Assembly (NCBI RefSeq): GCF_019423325.1
Contig: NZ_JAHZBQ010000002.1
Span: 186,001-250,000 of the forward strand
Length of the DNA stretch: 64,000 nucleotides
Source of the DNA: Campylobacter sp.
GTDB lineage: Bacteria; Campylobacterota; Campylobacteria; Campylobacterales; Campylobacteraceae
Reading direction: 5' to 3'
Positions within the stretch are counted from its first letter, which is position 1, and each line of letters starts with the position of its first letter. This document shows positions 8,598-17,147 of the stretch, piece after piece. Position numbers and translations under genes: made by a program. The notes under the pieces are model-generated. The model saw only the letters and a program-made list of their open reading frames with translations. It was not told the origin of the DNA and ran no database searches.

Positions 8598-9470
8598 TTA
8601 CGGCTCAAACGAGCAAGCTTTTAGGTTTCCGCCCACTAAGCCCTTTTTAAACCACTCTTTGCGCTGTGCCGAAGTGCCGTGCGTGAAGGAATCAGGCACG
8701 ACGCGACCGCTAAATTTGCGCTGCAGCGTATCGTCGCCGATCGCGCTGGCGGCATTTAGCGCCTCGTCGATGTCGCCCGCTTCAAGCACGCGCCCGGCTT
8801 TTGCGAGATAATGCGCCCAGACCCCAGCGTAGCAGTCCGCCTGCAGCTCGACTTTGACCTGAAGCGCGTTTTGCTCGGCTTCGCTGCGAGCGCGCCTTTT
8901 TAGAGCATTGATCTGCTCCAGCGTGCCGATTAAATTTTGAACATGATGCCCTACTTCGTGCGCGATGACATAGGCCTGTGCAAAGTCGCCGCCCGCTTTG
9001 TATTTATTCGCAAGCTCGTCGAAAAAGCTAAGATCGAGATAAATTTTACGGTCTCTCGGGCAATAAAAAGGTCCCGTCTGCGCGCTCGCAAAGCCGCAGC
9101 CGCTTGCAATCTGATCGCGGAAGAGCCGCAAACCGGGCTCATCGTAGCGCGCGCCCGCACTTTTAAATATCTCGCCCCAAACGTCCTCGGTTTGGGCTAG
9201 CACCGCCGAGACGAAGGCGAGCTTTTCCTGCTCCTGCGGGCTATCGGTCGGCTCTCTTTGCGTACTGGCGCCTCCGTCTAAAAGCGCCAAAGGGTTGTAG
9301 CCCATAAAATATGCTACGACGCCGATTACGAGCACTATGCGCCCGATCTTTGAGCCGAGCAAAAACCTGATGATCGGGATCAGCATCCCAAGCGAGCCGG
9401 AGCTCGTGCGCATGCTGCTTGCGCGGTCATCCTCCACGTTTGAGCTTCGTCTGCCGTCTTGCCATTTCAT
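8598..9470 (-). CDS. YpfJ-type neutral zinc metallopeptidase
   Basis: 290 aa, family PF04228. The N-terminus is MKWQDGRRSSNVEDDR, the conserved start of the family, followed by one transmembrane helix (about 40-58) after a Gly/Ser patch. The zinc site HEVGHHVQN is at about 168-176, and a downstream ELQADCYAGVWAH supplies the third ligand. The active domain should face the periplasm. The peptidase activity is predicted from the HExxH motif; substrates are unknown. It is transcribed away from infA. Confidence 0.92.
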   Translation of the reverse strand: MKWQDGRRSSNVEDDRASSMRTSSGSLGMLIPIIRFLLGSKIGRIVLVIGVVAYFMGYNPLALLDGGASTQREPTDSPQEQEKLAFVSAVLAQTEDVWGEIFKSAGARYDEPGLRLFRDQIASGCGFASAQTGPFYCPRDRKIYLDLSFFDELANKYKAGGDFAQAYVIAHEVGHHVQNLIGTLEQINALKRRARSEAEQNALQVKVELQADCYAGVWAHYLAKAGRVLEAGDIDEALNAASAIGDDTLQRKFSGRVVPDSFTHGTSAQRKEWFKKGLVGGNLKACSFEP

Positions 9471-9592
9471 GTTTTTCCTTTAAAATTTTTGAGCCATTAT
9501 ACTAAAATTTTAAAAAGAGCGCCGTCTTGCTTTTGCAAAAACGGTGCGCGCATAGCGAAATAAATCTGAAATTTTGCTTATTTTAAATTTCT

Positions 9593-9626
9593 TTTAAGCT
9601 GTTTAAAATTTTAAATTCTATATAAT
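9593..9626 (+). promoter_or_regulatory. sigma70-type promoter of the alpha ribosomal operon
   Basis: A perfect TATAAT at 9621-9626 lies 33 bases before the infA start, preceded by a periodic AT-rich stretch rather than a TTGACA box. This matches the known Campylobacter pattern, in which the -35 is replaced by A/T waves. AAAGGAG before the GTG completes the leader. Confidence 0.65.
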
Positions 9627-9659
9627 CGCCCTTTTTAAATTTAAAAGAAAGGAGAATTT

Positions 9660-9878
9660 GTGGCAAAAGACGACGTCATAGAGATCGACGGCAATGTCAT
9701 AGAAGCGTTGCCGAACGCGACTTTTAAGGTCGAGCTGGACAACAAACACGTGATTTTATGCCATATCGCGGGCAAGATGCGGATGCACTACATCAAGATA
9801 ATGCCGGGCGATCGCGTAAAAGTCGAGCTGACCCCTTACAGCCTCGATAAAGGCAGGATCACCTACCGCTATAAGTAA
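9660..9878 (+). CDS. infA: Translation initiation factor IF-1
   Basis: 72 aa, one S1/OB-fold domain: MAKDDVIEIDGNVIEALPNATF... through GKMRMHYIKIMPGDRVKVE to the C-terminal GRITYRYK, the IF-1 signature. It binds the A site of the 30S subunit during initiation. The start codon is GTG at 9660 with AAAGGAG upstream. It heads the alpha operon here; in many bacteria it follows map, which in this window ends on the other strand at 29491. Confidence 0.97.
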   Translation: MAKDDVIEIDGNVIEALPNATFKVELDNKHVILCHIAGKMRMHYIKIMPGDRVKVELTPYSLDKGRITYRYK

Positions 9879-10050
9879 GGATAAAGTTAAATTTAGATAT
9901 ACTTGCGATTTTGCGACTAAACTGTAGGAAGAAGTGTTTTCAAAATCCCCACTATTTTGAAAACAGTTGGTTTGATACTTTCGCTTTTGAAATTTCATTA
10001 AACCTAGGTGCAGTTTGCATTTAAAGTGGAGAAAATTTTAGGAGAGTGGA

Positions 10051-10164
10051 ATGAAAGTTCGTCCATCCGTTAAGAAAATGTGCGACAAATGTAAAATTGT
10101 CAAGCGCAAAGGTGTTGTTCACGTTATTTGTGAAAATCCAAAACATAAACAAAGACAAGGATAA
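10051..10164 (+). CDS. rpmJ: 50S ribosomal protein L36
   Basis: 37 aa: MKVRPSVKKMCDKCK... with zinc ligands Cys11, Cys14, Cys27 and His32, so this is the zinc-binding (C+) form. It begins 172 bases after infA and three bases before rpsM, with GGAGAG just upstream. Zn-binding L36 suggests a standard zinc-replete ribosome; no C- paralogue is in the window. Confidence 0.97.
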   Translation: MKVRPSVKKMCDKCKIVKRKGVVHVICENPKHKQRQG

Positions 10165-10167
10165 GTT

Positions 10168-10536
10168 ATGGCTCGTATCGCAGGTGTAGATCTACCAAAG
10201 AAAAAAAGGATTGAATACGGACTAACTTATATCTACGGTATAGGTTTATTTACGTCGAGAAAAATTCTCGATGCGGCAGGAATTTCTTACGATAAAAGAG
10301 TCGCCGATCTGAGCGAAGATGAAGCCGCCGCTATCAGAAAAGAGATCCAAGAGCACTATATGGTCGAAGGCGATCTTCGCAAACAAGTGGCTATGGATAT
10401 AAAAGCGCTTATGGACTTGGGCGGCTATCGCGGCTTAAGACACAGAAAGGGCCTTCCGGTTCGCGGTCAAAAAACAAAAACGAACGCCAGAACCAGAAAA
10501 GGCAAACGCAAAACCGTCGGCGCGGCAGCTAAATAA
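10168..10536 (+). CDS. rpsM: 30S ribosomal protein S13
   Basis: 122 aa, beginning MARIAGVDLPKKKRIEYGLTY and ending in the basic GLPVRGQKTKTNARTRKG tail. It sits in the head of the 30S subunit and contacts the P-site tRNA and L5. Part of rpmJ-rpsM-rpsK-rpsD-rpoA-rplQ, with 10 bases to rpsK. Confidence 0.98.
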   Translation: MARIAGVDLPKKKRIEYGLTYIYGIGLFTSRKILDAAGISYDKRVADLSEDEAAAIRKEIQEHYMVEGDLRKQVAMDIKALMDLGGYRGLRHRKGLPVRGQKTKTNARTRKGKRKTVGAAAK

Positions 10537-10546
10537 GGATTGAGAT

Positions 10547-10939
10547 ATGGCACAAAAAAAAGTAGTTAAGAAAAAAACCGTCAGAAAAAATATCGCCAAA
10601 GGCATAGTTTACATCTCCGCTACGTTTAACAACACTATGATTACCGTAACGGACGAGATGGGCAACGCGATCGCGTGGAGCAGTGCGGGCGCTTTAAATT
10701 TTAAAGGCAGCAAAAAATCCACCCCTTATGCGGCGCAACAAGCCGTCGAGGACGCGCTAAACAAAGCCAAAGAGCACGGCATCAAAGAGGTAGGCGTCAA
10801 GGTTCAGGGTCCGGGAAGTGGACGCGAGACCGCCGTTAAAAGCGTAGGTAGCGTAGAAGGGATCAAAGTTACATATTTCAAAGATATCACTCCTCTTGCG
10901 CACAACGGTTGCAGACCGCCTAAACGACGTCGCGTGTAA
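10547..10939 (+). CDS. rpsK: 30S ribosomal protein S11
   Basis: 130 aa; basic N-terminus, then GIVYISATFNNTMITVTD (about 19-36), and C-terminal GCRPPKRRRV. It is a platform protein of the 30S subunit near the Shine-Dalgarno helix. Second ribosomal gene after rpmJ in the alpha operon; rpsD starts 18 bases downstream. Confidence 0.98.
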   Translation: MAQKKVVKKKTVRKNIAKGIVYISATFNNTMITVTDEMGNAIAWSSAGALNFKGSKKSTPYAAQQAVEDALNKAKEHGIKEVGVKVQGPGSGRETAVKSVGSVEGIKVTYFKDITPLAHNGCRPPKRRRV

Positions 10940-10957
10940 TTATAAAAGGAGAAATTT

Positions 10958-11584
10958 ATGGCTAGATATACAGGACCGGTTGAAAAATTAGAAAGAAGGC
11001 TCGGCGTCGATCTATTTATGAAAGGCGAGAGAAGGCTTGCGGGCAAGAGCGCGCTTTTAAAACGCCCTTACGCTCCGGGTCAGCATGGACAAAGACGCGC
11101 TAAACTAAGCGAATACGGCTCACAGCTTCGCGAGAAACAAAAGGCTAAATTTATGTACGGCGTAAGCGAGAAGCAGTTCCGCAGACTATTTGCCGAAGCG
11201 GCTCGTAGAGAGGGTAACACCGGAGCGATCTTGGTTCAACTTTTGGAGCAGAGGCTAGATAACGTCGTTTACCGCATGGGCTTTGCTACGACTAGACGCT
11301 TTGCGCGCCAGCTCGTTACGCACGGACACATTTTAGTGGACGGCAAGCGCGTCGATATCCCTTCATACAGCGTCCGCGCAGGACAAAAGATCGAAGTGAT
11401 CGAAAAGAGCAAAAATAACCCGCAAATTTCAAGAGCGCTGGATCTTACGGCACAGACCGGCATCGTAGCGTGGGTCGATGTAGAAAAAGAGAAAAGATAC
11501 GGAATTTTTTCTAGAGTTCCGGAGAGAGAAGAAGTTGTTATTCCTGTAGAGGAAAGATTTATCGTAGAGCTTTACTCGAAATAG
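10958..11584 (+). CDS. rpsD: 30S ribosomal protein S4
   Basis: 208 aa: MARYTGPVEKLERRLGVDLF start, an S4 RNA-binding domain around residues 98-160 (QLLEQRLDNVVYRMGFATTR), no N-terminal zinc cysteines (C- type). Primary 16S binder; in many bacteria it also represses the alpha operon mRNA. No obvious pseudoknot leader could be verified by eye. rpoA starts 11 bases downstream. Confidence 0.98.
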   Translation: MARYTGPVEKLERRLGVDLFMKGERRLAGKSALLKRPYAPGQHGQRRAKLSEYGSQLREKQKAKFMYGVSEKQFRRLFAEAARREGNTGAILVQLLEQRLDNVVYRMGFATTRRFARQLVTHGHILVDGKRVDIPSYSVRAGQKIEVIEKSKNNPQISRALDLTAQTGIVAWVDVEKEKRYGIFSRVPEREEVVIPVEERFIVELYSK

Positions 11585-11595
11585 TAGGTGCTAAT

Positions 11596-12621
11596 ATGAG
11601 AAAAATCACAACATCAGCTCATATGCCAACTGAAATAAAGGTTGAGAATGTCAGCGAAAATGTTGCTAAAATCATAGCATATCCCTTTGAAACAGGATAT
11701 GCCGTCACTCTAGCTCATCCTTTACGAAGGTTACTTTATACGAGCACGGTCGGTTTCGCGCCGACCGCGGTTAAAATCGAAGGCGTAAGCCACGAATTCG
11801 ACAGCATGCGCGGTATGCTCGAGGATATGGCGGCTTTTATCATAAATTTAAAAGGCTTAAGGTTTAAAATCAAGGGCGATTCCCTACGCGAGGTCGTAGA
11901 ATACAGCTTTAAAGGACCTAAAGAAATTTACGGCAGCGACCTAAATAACGACGCCGTAGAGATCGTAAATCCAAGCGCTTATCTGGCTACGATAAACGAG
12001 GATGCCGATCTTAAATTTACGCTCATCATCGAAAAGGGTATCGGCTACGTCCCAAGCGAAGAGATCAGAGAAAATTTAGACGCTGATTTCATCGCGCTGG
12101 ATGCGTTTTTTACCCCGGTAACCAAGGCTGTTTACGACATCGAAAATGTCTTTGTAGAGGATAATCCTGACTACGAAAAGGTGGTCTTTACGATCACTAC
12201 CGACGGTCAGATCAGCGCGATAGATGCGTTTAAAAACGCACTTGAAGCAATGTATCAGCAGCTGGCGGTTTTCAAAGGTATCGTAAATATCAGCGCTGCA
12301 GATACTTTCGGTAGAGCAATTCCCGCAAATTCCGAGTTTGCAAAGCTTTTTGAGAGCGTTAGCAATCTAAGCTTAAGCGCGCGAAGCTTTAACTGCCTGG
12401 ATCGTGCGGATATTAGATTTATCGGCGAGCTAGCGATTATGGAAGAGAGCGAGCTTAAAGACCTTAAAAATTTAGGCAAAAAATCGCTTGAGGAGATCAA
12501 AGCCGTTATGGAGGAGATCGGTTATCCTATCGGCAACCAAGAGCTCGGCGATAAAAAAGAGCAGCTAAAACGCAAGCTTGACGAGCTGAAGGCTCAAAGA
12601 CAAAAGAATGAAGGACAATAA
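11596..12621 (+). CDS. rpoA: DNA-directed RNA polymerase alpha subunit
   Basis: 341 aa. The N-terminal assembly domain (GYAVTLAHPLRRLLYTSTVGFAPTAV at about 35-60) precedes the alpha-CTD (LDRADIRFIGELAIMEESELKDLKNLGKKSLEEI, about 268-300), which contacts UP elements and activators. Compared with E. coli alpha it has a lysine-rich tail typical of Campylobacter. rplQ starts directly at the next base after the stop codon. Confidence 0.98.
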   Translation: MRKITTSAHMPTEIKVENVSENVAKIIAYPFETGYAVTLAHPLRRLLYTSTVGFAPTAVKIEGVSHEFDSMRGMLEDMAAFIINLKGLRFKIKGDSLREVVEYSFKGPKEIYGSDLNNDAVEIVNPSAYLATINEDADLKFTLIIEKGIGYVPSEEIRENLDADFIALDAFFTPVTKAVYDIENVFVEDNPDYEKVVFTITTDGQISAIDAFKNALEAMYQQLAVFKGIVNISAADTFGRAIPANSEFAKLFESVSNLSLSARSFNCLDRADIRFIGELAIMEESELKDLKNLGKKSLEEIKAVMEEIGYPIGNQELGDKKEQLKRKLDELKAQRQKNEGQ

Positions 12622-12978
12622 ATGAGACATAATCACGGATATAGGAAGCTAGGGCGTACTTCGTCTCACCGTGCCGCCCTGCTTAAAAATTTAACCATCG
12701 CTTTAGTTACTAGCGGCAAGATCGAAACTACGCTTCCTAAGGCAAAAGAACTAAGAAGCTATGCCGAGAAGCTAATAACTCGCGCGCGCAAGGGCGACAG
12801 CGAGGCGCATAGATTTGTTTTCGCGGCGCTTCAAGATAAGGCTGCTACAAATAAGCTGGTCACCGAGATCGCCCCAAAATACACAGGCGTAAACGGCGGC
12901 TACACTCGCATCATCAAAACCCGCCTTCGCAAGGGCGACGCCGCAGAGATGGCTTATATCGAGCTAATCAGCAAATAA
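12622..12978 (+). CDS. rplQ: 50S ribosomal protein L17
   Basis: 118 aa: MRHNHGYRKLGRTSSHRAA start, RIIKTRLRKGDAAEMAYIEL end, standard length. Last gene of the alpha operon; it abuts rpoA and its stop codon is at the foot of a perfect terminator-like hairpin. Confidence 0.98.
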   Translation: MRHNHGYRKLGRTSSHRAALLKNLTIALVTSGKIETTLPKAKELRSYAEKLITRARKGDSEAHRFVFAALQDKAATNKLVTEIAPKYTGVNGGYTRIIKTRLRKGDAAEMAYIELISK

Positions 12979-13003
12979 AATTTCGGGATCACTCCCGAAA
13001 TTT
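12978..13003 (+). terminator. Perfect hairpin ending the alpha operon
   Basis: AAATTTCGGGA (12978-12988), loop TCAC, TCCCGAAATTT (12993-13003): 11 perfect pairs. The following bases (CTTCT) are only weakly T-rich. The next gene's ATG lies at 13009, five bases later, so the hairpin also occupies the place of its ribosome-binding site. Confidence 0.75.
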
Positions 13004-13008
13004 CTTCT

Positions 13009-13569
13009 ATGAAATTTAAAATTTTACTTCCGCTTATTATCATAGCTGCGGGCTTGGCATGGGCATTGGACAATTATCTTAGCTATAAAAATATCGAAAC
13101 GATCAACTCCGAAATTCCGCTAAAGCAAGCATTGGGCGGCGAGCAAATCTCTAAAATCCGCGTCTATAAATCCAAACGAATTCTTGAAATTTTAACCTCA
13201 AAAGGCGTCGCGAAAAGCTACAAAATCGCCCTCGGACGCGAGCCTGAAGGGCATAAAGAAGTTCAAGGCGACGGCAAAACCCCGGAGGGCAACTACACCA
13301 TAAACGGCAAAAATCCAAATTCGGCGTATCATCTAAATTTAGGCATCTCCTATCCGAATAAAGCCGACGTAGCACACGCAAAATCCCTCGGCAAGAGCGC
13401 AGGCGGCGATATCAAAATCCACGGACTACCGAACAAATTTAGCTACCTAGGGCAGAGTATCGCGGCGTTCGGCGACTGGACGGAGGGCTGCATAGCACTC
13501 GTCAATGACGATATGGACGAGCTTTTTGAGCACGTAAAAATCGGCACGCCGATAGAAATTTTGCCGTGA
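13009..13569 (+). CDS. L,D-transpeptidase (YkuD fold, YafK-like)
   Basis: 186 aa. A hydrophobic signal/anchor helix (about 4-20) targets it to the periplasm. IRVYKSKRILEI opens the YkuD domain and ALGREPEGHKEVQGDGKTPEG is the typical substrate-groove segment. KIHGLPNK supplies the His and GDWTEGCIALVNDD the catalytic Cys (about 160). Family members form 3-3 or lipoprotein crosslinks in peptidoglycan, or hydrolyse them. No Shine-Dalgarno sequence precedes the ATG, which follows the rplQ hairpin by five bases, so translation may be weak or structure-dependent. Confidence 0.88.
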   Translation: MKFKILLPLIIIAAGLAWALDNYLSYKNIETINSEIPLKQALGGEQISKIRVYKSKRILEILTSKGVAKSYKIALGREPEGHKEVQGDGKTPEGNYTINGKNPNSAYHLNLGISYPNKADVAHAKSLGKSAGGDIKIHGLPNKFSYLGQSIAAFGDWTEGCIALVNDDMDELFEHVKIGTPIEILP

Positions 13570-14077
13570 TTGCACGCGCCTGCGCTAAAATTTCACAGCC
13601 GCGATCGATATAAAACGTAGCGTAAATTTTATCTACGAGCTTTAAAATAATGTTTGCCGCCCAGGCTTTCGTAATCGCAAATTTGCAATTAAAAGCAGGA
13701 TTGTTTTTCTAAAAAATTTAATCGTATCGGCGCTTGTCCTAATTAAATTTAGACAGTTTCGCTTTAAATTTTACCTACCGCTCAAAAATTTCATCTCAAA
13801 TTTAGCCCTCGGTCTGGCTGAAATTTCATCCCAAATTTATGGCGCAAATAGTCTAAATTTAAATATACGCAAGCCCGATGATTTGCGAGTTTCGTCCTTG
13901 CCGAATCGATAAAATTTTTAAAATCGCGACTCGCCGTTCGCGCCGTATAAAATTCTTTGCGAGCCATTACGCAAAATCCGCGCCCTTGCGCAAAATTTCA
14001 GATTAAATTTCATCCCCGATAAACCTTTTTTTATCGCTTTTGGATATAATGCGCCAAAACTAAAATAAGGAATTTTA
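13570..14077. other. Intergenic, AT-rich
   Basis: 508 bases with no supportable gene; many AAATTT runs. The last 60 bases contain TATAAT at 14045-14050, a plausible -10 element for the NifU-like gene at 14078. Confidence 0.5.
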
Positions 14078-14344
14078 ATGATACCATTTACAGACGAAGA
14101 GCTTCTAGCCCCGGTACAAGGCAGCTTAGAGCTAATCCGACCGATGCTGCAAAACGACGGCGGCGATATGAAGCTTTTAGGCATAAAAAACGGCGTCGTC
14201 TATGTCCGCCTTACCGGGCATTGCCACGGCTGCGCGGCGAGCTCACAGACCCTAAAATACGGCGTCGAGCGCCAGCTTCGCATGGATATTCACCCCGAGC
14301 TTAGCGTCGTAAACATCCCCGAAGGCGAAGAGTTTGAACTATAA
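14078..14344 (+). CDS. NifU-like Fe-S scaffold/carrier (Nfu domain)
   Basis: 88 aa, essentially one Nfu domain: LELIRPMLQNDGGDMKLLGI (about 16-35) and LTGHCHGCAASSQTLK with the CxxC iron-sulfur ligand pair (about 50-53). It carries a 4Fe-4S cluster between subunits and delivers it to apoproteins. AAGGAA precedes the ATG. The downstream gene overlaps its 3' end by 11 bases, implying coupled translation. From memory the order NifU-orf-murE also occurs in C. jejuni. Confidence 0.92.
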   Translation: MIPFTDEELLAPVQGSLELIRPMLQNDGGDMKLLGIKNGVVYVRLTGHCHGCAASSQTLKYGVERQLRMDIHPELSVVNIPEGEEFEL

Positions 14345-14882
14345 AAAACTGGGGCTAAAGACCTTTTCGCGCGGAGAATTCGAGCTTGCGAAGCTATATT
14401 TTTCGCTCGCATATGAAAAAAGTGGCGAGGAGGAAATTCTATTTTTGCTCGAGCTTTGCCAGACCGCGCTGGCAGACCGCGAAGAGGCGCTTATGCTCTT
14501 TGATTTTTACAACCTCAGCCCCAAAACTCAAACCGCGGAGCTTTTTAAAATTTTAAACTCCATCAATGAAAAGATCGCGAATGAAGCGGCTTCCGAACCC
14601 GGTGCCGAGGATGAGATTGCAGTCATCGCGTATGCCGATTTTATGCGCGCGGTAGGCCAAAGAGGCTTTAAAGACGCCTTCGAATCGATCATTTTTTCCT
14701 CCAAAATCGCCATTTCGGACAAAACCGAGATGATAGAATTTTTAGAAAATTTGATAGAAAACGGCTACTACGAAATGGGGCTTAATTACGTCGAGAGCTC
14801 GGCTGCCGCGTATGCAGGCGATGAGCGCTTCGAAGCGCTAATGCAAAAAATCAAAAATCATGAAAATACGACTCGAAAATAG
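14334..14882 (+). CDS. Conserved Campylobacter protein, helical repeat-like, unknown function
   Basis: 182 aa, acidic, predicted all-helical. The start MNYKKLGLKTFSRGEFELAKLYFSLAYEKSG reads like a TPR-type helix pair. It overlaps the NifU gene by 11 bases and murE by 23 bases, so it is embedded in a tightly coupled operon. The position between a nifU-like gene and murE is kept in C. jejuni (from memory). No catalytic motif seen; role unknown. Confidence 0.8.
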   Translation: MNYKKLGLKTFSRGEFELAKLYFSLAYEKSGEEEILFLLELCQTALADREEALMLFDFYNLSPKTQTAELFKILNSINEKIANEAASEPGAEDEIAVIAYADFMRAVGQRGFKDAFESIIFSSKIAISDKTEMIEFLENLIENGYYEMGLNYVESSAAAYAGDERFEALMQKIKNHENTTRK

Positions 14883-16170
14883 CTTTATTACCGACAACTC
14901 CGCCGAATGCGAGGCGGGCTGTTTTTTTATGCGCACGAGCGCGAACGCTAAATTCCAAGCCGAAGCGGCGGAAAAAGGAGCGCAGATCATCTCTATCGCG
15001 CAAGCAAAGGAGCTTTTAAAGATCGATCCGCGCATCAAAATCGTAGGCATCACCGGTACGAACGGCAAAACCACAACCGCGGCGGCGATCTACTCGACGC
15101 TACTGGATCTAGGCTTTAGCTGCGGTCTAAGCGGCACGCGCGGCGCCTTTATAAATGAGCGCAGGATCGACGAAAAGGGGCTTACGACGAGCTCGGTTTT
15201 AAAAACGATGAGCTATCTTTACGAAGCTAGCAAACAGGGCTGTGAGTACTTCGTTATGGAGGTTAGCTCGCATGCGATAGCGCAAAATCGTATCGAAGGA
15301 TTAGAATTTGCGTTTAAAATTTTTACGAATTTAAGTCAAGACCATCTCGATTATCACGGCAGCATGCAAGAATACGCGGCAGTCAAGAGCTCGTTTTTCG
15401 CAGACGACGCGCCAAAGCTCATAAACGCCGACGACGGACATATTAAATTTAATCCCGCAAACGCCCTTACCTACGGTATCAAAAACGCCGCAAGCTTCGC
15501 CGTGAGCGGATACGGGCTAAAGGGCGGTATCGACGCGCTCGTGCGCACCCCAAACGGCGATAATGCACAGCTGCAAAGCGATCTGATCGGCGAATTTAAT
15601 CTCTACAACCTTACCGCGGCGTTTGCGGCGGTTAAAATTCTGACCAAGCTGCCGAATGAGAAGATCGCAAAAGCTCTGGCAAACTTCGGCGGTGTCGAGG
15701 GTCGCGTGCAGGTCGTAAATAAAAACCCGCTTGTAATCGTCGATTTCGCTCATACCCCAGACGGTATCGAAAAGGTGCTAAACGCGCTACGCGCAAGCGG
15801 CGAGATCATCGCAGTTTTCGGCGCGGGAGGCGATCGCGACCACGGCAAGCGTCCGAAAATGGGCGCCATCGCCGAGCACTTTGCCAAAATTTGCATCGTC
15901 ACGAGCGATAATCCGCGCAGCGAGGATCCGGACGAAATCATTGATCAAATTTGCGCCGGTATGCGCCGAAAGGATAAAATTTTAAAGATCACGGATCGCA
16001 AAGAGGCGATCGCGCGCGCACTAGATCTTGCCAAAAACGGCGAGATGATCGCTATTTTGGGCAAGGGCGACGAGACCTACCAGGAGATCAAGGGCGTGAA
16101 GCATCCTTTCAGCGACAAGCAGGTCGTGAGTGAGCTCGTCGCGGCGCGAGGCGAGTCAAATTTAGACTAA
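14860..16170 (+). CDS. murE: UDP-MurNAc-tripeptide synthetase MurE (meso-DAP type)
   Basis: 436 aa, somewhat shorter than E. coli MurE but normal for Campylobacter. It adds the third residue to UDP-MurNAc-L-Ala-D-Glu in the cytosol. The ATP loop GITGTNGKTTTA is at about 63-74. EVSSHAIAQNR (about 136) binds substrate. DNPRSEDP (about 351-358) is the motif that selects meso-diaminopimelate rather than lysine. The start overlaps the upstream gene by 23 bases. Confidence 0.96.
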   Translation: MKIRLENSFITDNSAECEAGCFFMRTSANAKFQAEAAEKGAQIISIAQAKELLKIDPRIKIVGITGTNGKTTTAAAIYSTLLDLGFSCGLSGTRGAFINERRIDEKGLTTSSVLKTMSYLYEASKQGCEYFVMEVSSHAIAQNRIEGLEFAFKIFTNLSQDHLDYHGSMQEYAAVKSSFFADDAPKLINADDGHIKFNPANALTYGIKNAASFAVSGYGLKGGIDALVRTPNGDNAQLQSDLIGEFNLYNLTAAFAAVKILTKLPNEKIAKALANFGGVEGRVQVVNKNPLVIVDFAHTPDGIEKVLNALRASGEIIAVFGAGGDRDHGKRPKMGAIAEHFAKICIVTSDNPRSEDPDEIIDQICAGMRRKDKILKITDRKEAIARALDLAKNGEMIAILGKGDETYQEIKGVKHPFSDKQVVSELVAARGESNLD

Positions 16171-16186
16171 ATTTAAAGGACGGCCG

Positions 16187-16534
16187 ATGAAAATCGAAAT
16201 TTTATCAAGCAAAATCCACCGCGCGCGCGTGACGGACGCCAACCTAAACTACGTGGGCTCCATTACGATCGGACCCGAGCTCATCGAAGCTGCGGGGCTT
16301 TCCGAGTACCAAAAAGTCGAGATCCTAAACGTCAATAATGGCGAGCGCTTCGCTACCTACGTGATCCGCGGTGAGAAAAAGGGCGAGATCTGCCTAAACG
16401 GCGCGGCCGCACGCAAAGTCTGCATCGGCGACGTCGTCATCATCGTGGCTTACGCACAAATGAGCGCCAAAAAAGCGAAAAATTTTGAACCAAAAATCGT
16501 GCAGGTAAACGCGCAAAACGAGATTGTAAAATAA
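16187..16534 (+). CDS. panD: Aspartate 1-decarboxylase (pyruvoyl enzyme)
   Basis: 115 aa. It makes beta-alanine for pantothenate/CoA. The proenzyme self-cleaves at Gly24-Ser25 (NYVGSITIG), giving the pyruvoyl cofactor on the new N-terminal Ser; Lys9 and His11 of SSKIHRA are conserved. AAAGGACGG precedes the ATG. It follows murE by 16 bases and shares its last base with the start of the next gene. coaE is in the same window. Confidence 0.96.
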   Translation: MKIEILSSKIHRARVTDANLNYVGSITIGPELIEAAGLSEYQKVEILNVNNGERFATYVIRGEKKGEICLNGAAARKVCIGDVVIIVAYAQMSAKKAKNFEPKIVQVNAQNEIVK

Positions 16535-17013
16535 TGCAGCCCCGTTTTGAGGAGCTTTTCGCCTCGCCGCAGCACTACGAAAGATACAAGGCGCGGCTGG
16601 GTAAAAAGCTGGCCGAGTTTCGCTTCGGCTTTATGAGCGACGCAAAATGGCGCAGGCTCTTTGTAGCGATCTGCGCCGAAGGCTCGCCCGCAAGACATTG
16701 CGAAATTTATGATTTCTTCGGCTCCTGCGTGAACGAGATCAGATTCGCCCTACCCGCCGCAGACTACGCGCAAGACATCTGCGAAAACTACATTTCGCAG
16801 CGTCTCACGACGAGCGAAAAGCCCACCTTCTACGCCGAGATAGAATACATAGAATTTGCGAAATTTTACGACTTCACAAGCCGCGGCGCGCTGCTACCGC
16901 CCGAGCACAAAAGCCAAGATCTTGGCGCCATAGCGCGCTATCTAGAGCACCTGGGCAAATTTGAGATGGAGCCTGGCGAGCAAAACTTAAAAATTTACGG
17001 CTACAGACGCTAG
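16534..17013 (+). CDS. Unknown protein, 159 aa
   Basis: Begins MQPRFEELFASPQHYERY; an internal MSDAKWRRLFVAICAEG and EIEYIEFAKFYDF are reminiscent of small uncharacterised families that include immunity-like proteins (DUF6678 type), but I cannot confirm this. It starts on the last base of panD's stop codon, so translation is coupled. Codon use looks native and no signal peptide is visible. Function unknown. Confidence 0.6.
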   Translation: MQPRFEELFASPQHYERYKARLGKKLAEFRFGFMSDAKWRRLFVAICAEGSPARHCEIYDFFGSCVNEIRFALPAADYAQDICENYISQRLTTSEKPTFYAEIEYIEFAKFYDFTSRGALLPPEHKSQDLGAIARYLEHLGKFEMEPGEQNLKIYGYRR

Positions 17014-17147
17014 CTCTTTGCGCGAAGTTTTGCCATCTTGTACACAGGCGCGGCTGTTCACCGAGCGCCAAGCGGCACAATTTGCGCTAAATTCACTCCG
17101 AACCGCTTGCTCTAGCCGCTTGCCGGTCCGCAAAAAAGGAGCAAACT

